Source: Lactiplantibacillus plantarum EGD-AQ4 (lineage in GTDB: Bacteria > Bacillota > Bacilli > Lactobacillales > Lactobacillaceae). Taken from it: DNA of 64,000 bases. The DNA lies in contig NZ_AVAQ01000001.1 of the NCBI RefSeq assembly GCF_000463075.2, positions 372,001 to 436,000 on the forward strand. Reading direction: 5' to 3'. Under the pieces are notes generated by a model, which saw only the letters and a program-made list of their open reading frames with translations, was not told the origin of the DNA and searched no databases. Positions 17,218 to 25,764 of the stretch are shown piece by piece. How positions within the stretch are numbered: the stretch's first letter is position 1; the number at the start of each line of letters is the position of its first letter. The translations under genes were made by a program, and so were the position numbers.

Positions 17218-17709
17218 ATGGCATTTAGTTTGAAGCTGCCATGCAATCGGGTCGAGTTTAGTTGGTTTATTTTGATTATTTCGGTGATTTCAGTCAATGT
17301 GATTGCGCCATTAGTCACGTGTTTTGAAGTGGAATTTAGCTAGCGGATCTAGCAACAGACACTGACCGTCCTCCCAATGATTTGGGTTGTAGTGGCTGCG
17401 CTGGTGCTAGTAACGCACCGTCTGGCAGACCAAGTGACCCGGAAATTATTAGCACGGGATAATTCTTTTCGGGCCAATATGATTGTTAATTGCCTGGTGA
17501 ATGTTTTTACGATGTTGATCATCTTGACGGTCGTCGCCAGCTGGATTGGGACGCGCACCATCAGCTGGTTACCAGTGCAACAATTCTTTTATAAGTGGTC
17601 ACGTAATTTTTGAACTTCATTCTATGTTGAAGTGGCGTTAGCGCAACCAATCGCGCGGTTGGCTATGGCCAAATGGCATCAAGCCCAAGCCTCAAAACAC
17701 CCGGGGTAA
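17218..17709 (+). pseudogene. DUF2798-like membrane protein gene with three in-frame stops
   Basis: One continuous frame of 164 codons from ATG 17218 to TAA 17707 is interrupted by TAG 17341, TAG 17350 and TGA 17611, with no frameshift. The parts read MAFSLKLPCNRVEFSWFILI, QQTLTVLPMIWVVVAALVL and YVEVALAQPIARLAMAKWH. They match the two-repeat, four-helix plan I know for DUF2798 proteins. Decay is by point mutation only. Confidence 0.75.
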
Positions 17710-17790
17710 CTCAGTGCTGATAAGCAGGTCGTCGCAAGGCTGCAGTCGTCCGAGTGGGTTAAATTTCGACGGTGGTCACAGATTGACCTA

Positions 17791-17799
17791 TGCTATAAT
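17791..17799 (+). promoter_or_regulatory. Extended -10 element
   Basis: TGCTATAAT, an extended -10 with a perfect hexamer, 32 bases before the ATG at 17832. Confidence 0.5.
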
Positions 17800-17831
17800 A
17801 GCGTTAACAAGATTGAAAGGACGGTGGTTAG

Positions 17832-18131
17832 ATGGGACAAGCGATGACACGGTGGGTCTGGTTGCCGGCGCCAGTCCTGACTCGTCAAGCCACATTCAAA
17901 ACGCATTATGGTGATTTGCAACAGCACCCCTTGCCGTTACGTTCGGCGCAGTGGTATGTGTTTAAAGCGCAACACTGGAGTGGCATTCACTCGGCGGCAC
18001 TTGCCCCTGAGCAGCAGGCAGCGTTTGTTGCACTTGCCGCTCAGACGGTCGGTCCTGGGCAGGCCGCAGTTCAAGCAGCCCCGCAGCAACCTGTAATGAC
18101 ACGGGGCACCACGATTTGTTTCAATCGGTAG
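17832..18131 (+). CDS. Hypothetical small protein
   Basis: 99 aa from ATG 17832, with AAAGGACGG upstream and an extended -10 promoter. The start MGQAMTRWVWLPAPVLTRQA and the central WYVFKAQHWSGIHSA are unfamiliar; the C-terminal third is Ala/Gln-rich. No membrane segment. Its own promoter supports expression, but no family is recognised. Confidence 0.5.
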   Translation: MGQAMTRWVWLPAPVLTRQATFKTHYGDLQQHPLPLRSAQWYVFKAQHWSGIHSAALAPEQQAAFVALAAQTVGPGQAAVQAAPQQPVMTRGTTICFNR

Positions 18132-18239
18132 GTAAGTTTAGCGTCAGGACTAAGTAAGCGTTAAGCTCGCACAAATACAATCAAGATGCTATCCTCAGAC
18201 TCACAAAATGAATATGAACTAAGTGAGGGTGTGAGGCAG

Positions 18240-18488
18240 ATGAGACAAATAAGTAACGGTGGCGAGCGAAGCGTTGGTCACCGAATCAGTGTCATCGTAG
18301 TCGGGGTGACCTGTGGCGGCCTGAGTTGGCTGCAAGCGTCAACCGTGGTACGCGCCGCAATTCGTCCACTGGCAGGGCCCGCAAGTCCAGCAACATTAAC
18401 TAGTGCTGTGAACTGGGAGAGCCTGTGGTTATTGTTAGCAATGGCCTTGATTGGTAGTGGGTGTTGGTGGTTGAGTCGACGGTCATGA
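18240..18488 (+). CDS. Hypothetical two-helix membrane protein
   Basis: 82 aa from ATG 18240, preferred over the in-frame ATG at 18186 because GAGGGTGTGAGG lies directly upstream. Two hydrophobic segments (around ISVIVVGVTCGGLSWLQAS and LWLLLAMALIGSGCWWL) and a basic C-terminus. No family recognised; modest coding evidence. Confidence 0.45.
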   Translation: MRQISNGGERSVGHRISVIVVGVTCGGLSWLQASTVVRAAIRPLAGPASPATLTSAVNWESLWLLLAMALIGSGCWWLSRRS

Positions 18489-18718
18489 TTGGTGTGTTGG
18501 TTGCAGGTGAACTGCGACGTCGAGCGTGAATCATCTGGAAACGTGCGAGTTGTGATGCTGGTGGCTTGTCGGCTCTTGAACGCGTTAGTGTCTGTTTATC
18601 AGCAGTTGGGGTGCTTGCCAATGACCAAGCAGTATTACTAAAAAGATTCAGCGATGTAAATCATTCGACTGATTTATATCGATTAGTGAACCGCTGAAGC
18701 GTGCGTCATCAGCCGGAT

Positions 18719-18748
18719 TTGAGCGCCAATTAAGCTTTTTTGTATAAT
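18719..18748 (+). promoter_or_regulatory. Promoter without a downstream gene
   Basis: TTGAGC (18719-18724) and TATAAT (18743-18748) are separated by 18 bases. Transcription would start near 18755 and reach the terminator at 18877-18925 without crossing a convincing gene. Confidence 0.5.
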
Positions 18749-18754
18749 TCTGGT

Positions 18755-18925
18755 TTATTCATAGAATTTGGTTCATGCTTTACAAGTGAAACACGAGATT
18801 TGTATGCGTTGTTTTATAACAGCCTACAAAGCTAAGTGGCGTTTCGTAGTTGTGTTTTCATCAAGCAGATAAAAACAAAGTCCTGAGATTCTTATCGTTT
18901 TGGCGATAGGAGCCTCAGGACTTTT
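18755..18925 (+). ncRNA. Candidate small RNA, about 170 nt
   Basis: Bounded by a good promoter and a strong rho-independent terminator. The only ORF inside (22 codons from an ATG near 18803) has no ribosome site. Function unknown. The terminator also serves the broken gene on the other strand, so the RNA could be incidental. Confidence 0.35.
18877..18925. terminator. Bidirectional terminator
   Basis: AAAGTCCTGAG pairs with CTCAGGACTTT. There are T-runs on both strands, and an inner CTTATCG/CGATAGG stem. Confidence 0.8.
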
Positions 18926-18934
18926 GTTAACAAT

Positions 18935-19293
18935 TTAGGCAGGTCTGAGTTGCTTTTTGGCTTGGATAAATCGGGTTTTAATATATTTAACATATTTGAT
19001 ATATTTGCAAAAGAGGCAAATACTTCCTACGACAGCTTCGGCGAGCGGAATTATTTGTCTCCTTTTCTGAGCGTAGTCTTCCAGATATATAGAAAAAATT
19101 ATCAAGCCGGTCGAGATGATGATGAATAAGTTCCAATTTACTTTTAAGTATAATGAAAAAACAAACTATAAAAGTAAATCGTTTGAATCGATTGAAAAAT
19201 ATGAGCTTTGAGTTGCGCTTTAGAGTTAGTGAACTTAGAATTTAACCATTCAATTAATTGTTCTATCTTCAGCGGCGGATGATATTTATGCAT
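18935..19293 (-). pseudogene. Frameshifted small membrane protein gene
   Basis: On the reverse strand an ATG at 19293 opens MHKYHPPLKIEQLIEWLNSK and continues through QLKAHIFQSIQTIYFYSLFF to a stop at 19144. The adjacent frame continues as LKVNWNLFIIISTGLIIF and then YAQKRRQIIPLAEAVVGSIC to a stop at 18935. Together they look like one ~120-aa two-helix protein split by a single frameshift near 19150-19165. AT-rich, probably acquired. Family not recognised. Confidence 0.55.
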
Positions 19294-19358
19294 GTCAACC
19301 AATAAGAGAGAATAACCACTCTCAGAAACCTAGTCATGTGGAAATTGTTAACGGTTTG

Positions 19359-19409
19359 ATGATTGAAATAACGACTGAGCCTCTCCTATTTTGTGTTCGA
19401 TCGGGCTAG
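19359..19409 (+). CDS. Possible 16-codon leader ORF before the MFS gene
   Basis: ATG 19359 opens MIEITTEPLLFCVRSG and stops at TAG 19407, inside the 5' arm of the terminator at 19404-19436. The ribosome site is weak. The position is what a translational attenuation peptide for an efflux gene would need, but this is inference. Confidence 0.3.
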   Translation: MIEITTEPLLFCVRSG

Positions 19410-19436
19410 TGCATTAAATGGGCACTAGCCTTTTTT
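19404..19436 (+). terminator. Terminator/attenuator upstream of the MFS efflux gene
   Basis: GGCTAGTGC pairs perfectly with GCACTAGCC and is followed by TTTTTT. No intact forward gene precedes it, so it lies in the leader of the MFS gene that starts 67 bases later. Confidence 0.7.
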
Positions 19437-19502
19437 GAAACAGGTTTCCTATATGCTCTCTTCTCAAAAACATATCAGTAATTATTAAAAAGGCGGTGTC
19501 TA

Positions 19503-20690
19503 ATGAAGCTAATGGGGAGCAGAGATGCAATCAAAATAATTGTCTCACAGATTTGCAGTGGTGTTGCCACATGGTGTATCACCTTAGGAATACAAATGAT
19601 AATCATTTTTAAGTATAATGCGAATATTGCTGGCGTTTCAGTGTTATATGCAGCTGCTTTGGTACCAAGAATAGTTTTACCAAGTTTCATCGGATCTCTG
19701 TTGGATACAATTGGTAATCGGATTTACTTTGTGAGAGGTGCACGTCTATTTGCGGGTATTATCGCAATTGTTTGTTGCTTTCAGAAAAATAGTGGGGTTT
19801 TATTGTTCATGGTCATTCTATTAAATTCAGCTTTATCCGTAGAAGAACCAGGAATGATTGGAATAATTAGAAATTTGCCACAGAAAGACCACACCCAAAA
19901 TTTTAACCTCTTAGGGATTTATTATATGTTGGAGGATATTATCAAAATTCTTGGTCCAGCAATGGCTGCTGGAATATCATTTTTCTTAGGGATAACCAGA
20001 CTATTCTCTTTAGCTGTTATTCTCTTTCTTCTTTCTTTTGTCCTTTTAAATGTACACACTGGCAAGGACATTAACAATGTCAAAGGCGAAACGATTAAAA
20101 AATCAATTAAACTGGAAGTCGTGAAGGAAATAGTCAGAAATAAAGAATTAGGCTACGTTTTCGTTATCGTCTTTACCTTCTTATTTGCACTAAATGCCAT
20201 TGATACAAGCTCAGGTATCTTGATTCGAACATTCACACACAAATCATATGTACAGGCTGTTTTCGTTACATTAATGGGAGTTGGCGGTACATTGGGTGCA
20301 TTAAGTGTTCTTAAATTGGATAAAAAGTATAAGTTATTGAATATATGTTTGATCAGCATGTTCTGCTTTGGTATTTTAATTAGTCTTGTCGTATTTGTAA
20401 AAAGCTTAACCTCGCTGCTTTTAATAGTGACGTTAGCCGGTATCTTGTCTCCTGGAATTATAATGGCGGCTGAGTTGAAAAAGCAAAAATTAATTGACAA
20501 AGAAAAGGCTAGTCGTTTATCAGGGATCACTGTAACCGTTAATTCTATCGCACAATTAGCTGGGATAGCACTATCACCGCTCATTGTCACTAAAATTTCA
20601 GTTAATGGTATCTTTGTCTTTTGCGGATTGTTAATGATCTTCGTCGCGCTCTTAGGAATTGTAGGACATAGAAGGATGGCAAAGGATTAA
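19503..20690 (+). CDS. MFS transporter, drug-efflux type
   Basis: 395 aa, about 12 membrane helices, ATG behind AAGGCGG. PSFIGSLLDTIGNRIYFVRG is the loop 2-3 motif, and the spacing resembles the DHA3 (macrolide-efflux-like) group of MFS exporters; the substrate is unknown. Codon use is markedly AT-richer than in the flanking core genes, suggesting recent acquisition. It is preceded by a small ORF and terminator that could attenuate transcription. Confidence 0.75.
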   Translation: MKLMGSRDAIKIIVSQICSGVATWCITLGIQMIIIFKYNANIAGVSVLYAAALVPRIVLPSFIGSLLDTIGNRIYFVRGARLFAGIIAIVCCFQKNSGVLLFMVILLNSALSVEEPGMIGIIRNLPQKDHTQNFNLLGIYYMLEDIIKILGPAMAAGISFFLGITRLFSLAVILFLLSFVLLNVHTGKDINNVKGETIKKSIKLEVVKEIVRNKELGYVFVIVFTFLFALNAIDTSSGILIRTFTHKSYVQAVFVTLMGVGGTLGALSVLKLDKKYKLLNICLISMFCFGILISLVVFVKSLTSLLLIVTLAGILSPGIIMAAELKKQKLIDKEKASRLSGITVTVNSIAQLAGIALSPLIVTKISVNGIFVFCGLLMIFVALLGIVGHRRMAKD

Positions 20691-20755
20691 TATAAAGCTT
20701 CAATTCTTGTGGCACTAGTTCGTAATAGAGTCTAAGAATTCTAGGTATACACTAA

Positions 20756-20828
20756 AATAACAGCCCAAGTATCGTCTGGAATTCAGCCATACTAAATCCG
20801 AGATTGTTCGCGATACTGGACTGTTATT
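20756..20828. repeat. Imperfect inverted repeat
   Basis: AATAACAG pairs with CTGTTATT and, three to four bases further in, AGTATCG pairs with CGATACT, around a 36-base loop. It could end the MFS transcript or be a mobile-element remnant. Confidence 0.5.
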
Positions 20829-21533
20829 ATTGTGCTAAAGCTTTTTGATTGTTTGTCGGACGGTGTTGCGTTTGTGATGTTGTTAGGCATCTTTCATCTT
20901 AGAACGATGACATGTCCAAAATTGAATTGCATTTTTAGCTATCACGCGCTGTAATGGCATACAACATTACCCACATCAGTCAACACAATTGCTAGTAGCT
21001 CTGGTGCGGCTGTTATATCACATACTGAAGCTGGTATTATTTCATAATTTAAGCCCCAGCGGCTGATACTGACAGGAGCCGTAAAAGGGCATTTCTCTTG
21101 TGCGATTCTAACCAATATTGCCGTCGCCATCAAAAATTTTGGCCATGGAGTTGCGTAGTTTCATACAAAGCGGTATCGGAAAACTAACAATAACGCCAAT
21201 CGAACTGTAATGGCAGATTGCGTGTAACACCACGCCAAATTGCATTAATAACCGGTAATAATTTGCTAGAGCAATTATTAAAATGTTGACGTGAGAAGTC
21301 ATGACCCAGATTTCCAAATGCTTGACCAATTTAGCATTAATTAGTTGATATCGTTCTCACATCATTTTCGTCAGCGCCTTTCTTAAAAAGTTTTTCTGAG
21401 CGGACAAATTGCCGCTTATTAACTCAAATAATGGCAAATCAGGGATATGCTGGACACACAACCTGATTTAACCACTATTCATAAATTCGTTTTTCGCTGA
21501 GTTCAGGAGGTTTAAAGAAGTGTAAATCGCCTT
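20829..21533. other. About 700 bases without a recognisable gene
   Basis: Two short reverse-strand ORFs (20942-21133 and 21108-21329, different frames) could be pieces of one decayed gene, but neither resembles a family I know and neither has a ribosome site. The right end contains the 3' flank of the YhgE-like gene. Confidence 0.35.
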
Positions 21534-22808
21534 TTATGCTAAGCTGTCTTTTTTCCGCTTCTTAATGAGGGTGGATGCATACATGGCAATAATTGAAGCT
21601 ATTCCAATGTACAGCAAGCTCAACATTGAAGATCCGGTGATTGATGCATCTGTAATATACATTTGATTAAGAAGAAGATCATAGGCAAATCGAATTGGGG
21701 TAATATCATAAACGTAATTATGATAGAAGGGACTCAGCATTTGCGGAATGAAAGTGATGACTGCCATGGAACCGATCCAGATAATAAGCAGTAATGGCCA
21801 TCCTTTTAGTCCAAGTAAATCGAGTACAGCTGACTGCAGTAGATAGAAAACAAATGAGATACCACCAATCATTAGTAGGAATTGTTTTGGATCATGAATT
21901 GGCACAGAATAGCAAACTTTTGTGAAGAAGTATACTGATACAGCAATCGCAATGACAATTGCGACACCCGAAATCAATTGACTTGTGACGCTAGTTAATG
22001 AGAGGCGGCCATCCGTACGTTTTTGCTCATTCTTACTATGGTCTCGCCAGTTCAGTAAACTAGCAATAAGACTACCGAGCCAACAGAAGATGGTTACTAA
22101 GAATGGCGCCATACCACTTATTTCCTTAGTTGAAACCTTATTGCGTTTGATAAGTGTTGTGTGAATTGGTGTTTGCAATTTAGACCAGTCCTGAGGAGAG
22201 AGTGTTAGTCCTGACTTATTTGCAACGGTGATATATTCGTTAGAAATCTTCTGGTTTAGGTGGTCAGTCATCTTTGGAAGTGCAGTAGTTAAAATATTTG
22301 CAACGGTCATATTACTGCCTTGACTGACGTATAAAGAGATTTTTGCTTGTTCGGGGGCCTTCTTGGTCAATGAATTTGCCAAGGCCTTTTGTTGTTGGAA
22401 TGGTGCTGTCTCAGCAACCATTGGCGTTTTAACTACCAGGGCAGCGAGCTTCTGAGTGATGATTTTGCCCTTTAAATAGTCTGTTTGTTGATTGATAGCT
22501 TGAGTAAATCCCGAATGAATGACAACCGCCCCGTAGTATTTTCCGGATGCAAAGCCTTTAGTGAGTTCGCTCGTGTGGGTGACATTGACCCATTTAATTT
22601 CAGCGCTTTTCTGATGACTCTCTTTCCGTAATTTCTTTACAACATTCTTAGCATCTTTTCCGTTATCGGTTACGACTAACGCTAATGGTAAATGACGAAC
22701 CTTGACTGTGCTCCTAGCACCAACTTGCGCGAAGGCAAATAATCCAATTAGTACAGCAGCGACTAACATGCTGATCCAGATACTTTTTCGCTTAAACACA
22801 TTGAACAT
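21534..22808 (-). CDS. YhgE/Pip or ABC-2-like membrane protein
   Basis: 424 aa from ATG 22808, eight bases after AAGGGGG; the upstream GTG at 22814 is too close to that site. One N-terminal helix (SIWISMLVAAVLIGLFAFAQ), a ~200-residue external domain (LPLALVVTDNGKDAKNVVKK), then about five helices. This is the plan of YhgE/Pip and DUF3533 proteins, distant relatives of ABC-2 permeases, often acting as phage receptors or drug-related exporters. A broken TetR gene diverges from it and probably once regulated it. Confidence 0.7.
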   Translation of the reverse strand: MFNVFKRKSIWISMLVAAVLIGLFAFAQVGARSTVKVRHLPLALVVTDNGKDAKNVVKKLRKESHQKSAEIKWVNVTHTSELTKGFASGKYYGAVVIHSGFTQAINQQTDYLKGKIITQKLAALVVKTPMVAETAPFQQQKALANSLTKKAPEQAKISLYVSQGSNMTVANILTTALPKMTDHLNQKISNEYITVANKSGLTLSPQDWSKLQTPIHTTLIKRNKVSTKEISGMAPFLVTIFCWLGSLIASLLNWRDHSKNEQKRTDGRLSLTSVTSQLISGVAIVIAIAVSVYFFTKVCYSVPIHDPKQFLLMIGGISFVFYLLQSAVLDLLGLKGWPLLLIIWIGSMAVITFIPQMLSPFYHNYVYDITPIRFAYDLLLNQMYITDASITGSSMLSLLYIGIASIIAMYASTLIKKRKKDSLA

Positions 22809-22883
22809 TTTCACGACCCCCTTCTTTATGCTACGAGTAGTTTATATTAATTTTGAAAGGAAAAACATGGCCAAATTAATATG

Positions 22884-22906
22884 ATTTGTGTCATAAGGGG
22901 ACAAAT
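22884..22906. promoter_or_regulatory. Inverted repeat, candidate TetR operator
   Basis: ATTTGTGTC and GGGACAAAT form a 23-bp imperfect palindrome in the 157-bp gap between the YhgE-like gene and the divergent tetR remnant. Operator role is inferred from position. Confidence 0.45.
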
Positions 22907-22965
22907 GGCAGCAATATGAGCCATAAGGTTACAGAATTGGCAAAACTGGTAATGGAGGAATCGAT

Positions 22966-23517
22966 ATGACGGATTTTAGGATGAAAAAGACTGACGATGT
23001 GATCACCAAATTATTTGTTGACCTAGTAATAGAGAATGGATTTGACAACGTTACGGTCAAGGACATCGCACTCAGATCGATGATTAGTCGTAAAACGTTC
23101 TATTTACATTATGAGGACAAATTTGCACTGACGGATGCCATATTACAAGACATTCTAACGTGGCTTGATGCGACATTGAAAAAGAAACGAGCACTCATAG
23201 ATTAGGGCATTGTCTTAAGTCGCGCAATTAGTAAATTGGAACCTGAACTTAGACAATTACTGCTGTGTTGGAACAGACCAATACATGCGATAATGACCAT
23301 CCCACAAGCTAAGATGCAACTAATGGATGGTCTTAAGGATATTTTGGGTCAGCATTTACAGGCCGCTTTCAAGCATTCGGAGTCGGATTTGGAACTTAAT
23401 GTCATTGGTGGCATGATGTTAGGGATGATCAGATATTACTTGCAAACAAATGAATTTCCATCAAGCAAAGAACTTCATCAATTATCAGACACCCTTAATT
23501 TGATATTTAAAGCTTAG
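22966..23517 (+). pseudogene. TetR-family regulator with in-frame amber stop
   Basis: 183 codons in one frame, broken by TAG at 23203. The N-terminal part contains the HTH (NVTVKDIALRSMISRKTFYL HYEDK), and the C-terminal part (KLEPELRQLLLCWNRPIHAI ... LNVIGGMMLGMIRYYLQT) the ligand-binding domain. A truncated product would keep the DNA-binding domain only and is unlikely to dimerise. Likely the former repressor of the divergent membrane gene. Confidence 0.8.
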
Positions 23518-23667
23518 TATCAGTCAGCCACATCTTGATAAGTTGTGGCACGGCGCATGCTAGCTGGGGTTGGTAATGCATTATCTTGTGAGAAAATGCT
23601 TGCGGGTCTTGTTCAATCCGCTATACCATAGTATGGTAAGGATAAACAAGTTAACGGAAGTGACAAT

Positions 23668-25347
23668 ATGGATTGGGAAGACTACTTTCCAACGGCAATC
23701 GCTGAACGTGGGTACGATTATTATTCAAAGGGGTATGTGACTGATTTAAAGCAGACCGAAACACAAATTACGGCAACGGTTACGGGCACGCAGGACTATT
23801 GCGTATTGATTGATCTCACTAATGGTGACTTTCAGGATGGCACGTGTGAGTGTCCGTATGCCAATAGTCATCCTTACTGCAAGCACATGGCGGCCGTTTT
23901 GTACCAAGCGACGGTGGCCGATAAACCTGCCAGTCAACATCAAGTTTCTAAAGCACCAATTGATAACGACAATCGTGAACAGACTGCCACTAAGCTGGTT
24001 GAGCGGGCGACTGATCGGCAAGTCCGGGACTTTTTGAGTGTGGTGTTGGCCCATGACAATCATCTGCTCAAGATGTTCCGGACGGTCATAGGTGAGACTA
24101 ATGTCGTGACAGATTTACCTAACTATCTCGCGAGTGTTGACGATTTATTTGATAGTAACGCGGGTGCCGGTGGTTTTATCGATTATGGTGCGGCGACAGA
24201 TTTCGGTGATGAGACCTTGACTTTCCTAAACGAAGAGGTACAGCCGTTGGTCGATCAGGGCGAGTATGGTTTGGTATTTCAAATCTTGGCGCATCTGATG
24301 CTTAAAATCGACCACGTTGACATTGATGATTCCGATGGTGAGACAATGATGATCGTGAATGCTAGTGTCGACTTGTGGGAAGCTGTCTTGACAAAAGCCG
24401 ACGCGGATGTGCAGCAGCAGGTGTTTGATTGGTTATGTAAACAATTAGCGAAACCGTTGAATATCATTGAAGATACGCTTGATGATTTATTATTCACGTA
24501 TTTCAAGACGTCGACGTTTATTGACGCGAAGCTGGCGTATACTGCTAAACGGTTTCGTGCGGTACAAAAGCACCCGGATTCCTGGGATTATGACTGGCAG
24601 ACTAAAAAATGGCTAAAGCACTATTTACAAATGATGACTGAGGCGCATGTGCCTGATAAGCAAGTGATTGAATTTTGCGAGGCTAATTTGGCGACACCGC
24701 AAGTCCGCCTGTTTTATAGCCAGTTCTGCCTTCAACATCACGATGTGGCGCACGCGGTCCAGTTGCTAAAAGATGGCAAAACCTTGGTCACGGACAATCG
24801 AAGGATGTTAGCGGAATTTAGTCGTCAACTAAAGGATGTTTATCAGCAATTAGGTGAACAACAATTGTATCGACAGGAATTATGGCAATTGCTGACTGAA
24901 TATGCGCCAGCGGATGAGGCGCTATTTTCAGAGTTGAAGCAGAGTTACCCGACCAAGGATTGGCCAGCGGTTCGCGAGCAACTGTTGACGGCGATAGCAA
25001 AGGATTCCAATGTTGATTTGAAACCACTGTACATGCAAGAAAAGCTATTGGACCGGCTATTAAAAGCGGTCGTGGCTGCGGACGGACTCTGGGATTTACA
25101 GACCTATGAGTCTTTATTGAAACCACATTTTTCAAATCAGCTATTAGCCAAATATGATCATGAAGTGCGGAAGATGGCTACGACTACCGGAACTCGGCGA
25201 AAGTATCAACAATTAGTCCGCATATTGAAACGGATGCTCGATTACCCGGATGGTAAATCAACCGTGCAGACGATCGTCCATGATTGGCAGCAACAATATC
25301 CGCGACGCTCAGCAATGATGGATGAGCTCTCACGGCTTAAATTGTAA
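23668..25347 (+). CDS. SWIM zinc-finger protein
   Basis: 559 aa. Near residue 60 is a SWIM motif, C-E-C-P-Y then ten residues later CKHMAAVLYQ (CxC...CxH). The remainder is a long helical region of unknown fold. SWIM fingers bind DNA or protein, and this architecture is common and uncharacterised in lactobacilli. No catalytic helicase domain is fused. Monocistronic with a strong terminator. Confidence 0.8.
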   Translation: MDWEDYFPTAIAERGYDYYSKGYVTDLKQTETQITATVTGTQDYCVLIDLTNGDFQDGTCECPYANSHPYCKHMAAVLYQATVADKPASQHQVSKAPIDNDNREQTATKLVERATDRQVRDFLSVVLAHDNHLLKMFRTVIGETNVVTDLPNYLASVDDLFDSNAGAGGFIDYGAATDFGDETLTFLNEEVQPLVDQGEYGLVFQILAHLMLKIDHVDIDDSDGETMMIVNASVDLWEAVLTKADADVQQQVFDWLCKQLAKPLNIIEDTLDDLLFTYFKTSTFIDAKLAYTAKRFRAVQKHPDSWDYDWQTKKWLKHYLQMMTEAHVPDKQVIEFCEANLATPQVRLFYSQFCLQHHDVAHAVQLLKDGKTLVTDNRRMLAEFSRQLKDVYQQLGEQQLYRQELWQLLTEYAPADEALFSELKQSYPTKDWPAVREQLLTAIAKDSNVDLKPLYMQEKLLDRLLKAVVAADGLWDLQTYESLLKPHFSNQLLAKYDHEVRKMATTTGTRRKYQQLVRILKRMLDYPDGKSTVQTIVHDWQQQYPRRSAMMDELSRLKL

Positions 25348-25389
25348 TTGATCGTTAGTTGGCGCAGCAACCGCGCACAGATTTGAGTT

Positions 25390-25440
25390 GCACCGCTAAG
25401 CTTAGGATAGGTCCTGTCCCAAACTTAGCGGTGCTTTTTT
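25390..25440 (+). terminator. Terminator of the SWIM gene
   Basis: GCACCGCTAAG pairs perfectly with CTTAGCGGTGC and is followed by TTTTTT. Confidence 0.9.
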
Positions 25441-25764
25441 CATTGCGCCCGTCGTGGATGATAATTCGGCAGTGCCAGTCCGCTGTGAGCCGTAGCAGGC
25501 GGAACCACAATCTGAGGGCCAGGGCGTTCAACGTGAAGCTGAAGGAACGCATTATCATCAGATTGATGTCGTCACTTGAAATCGCAGTAGATGGTGTAGA
25601 ATTTGTTAATTTTATTCTTATTAATCAAAAAAATGATGACGCTTAAAAGGCGCGTGACACCGGGAAAAGACGAGTTTATGCCGTGGATTAAAGGGCTAAC
25701 TGCACTTGCATAAATATTAAAGTATGATTAAAATGGGTCTTATTAAATAAATGGGGGCTTGCAG
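25441..25764. other. Intergenic region before the aminotransferase gene
   Basis: About 320 bases. The last 60 bases are AT-rich and carry the probable promoter and the GGGGG ribosome site. I see no gene, RNA structure or repeat in the rest. Confidence 0.45.
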
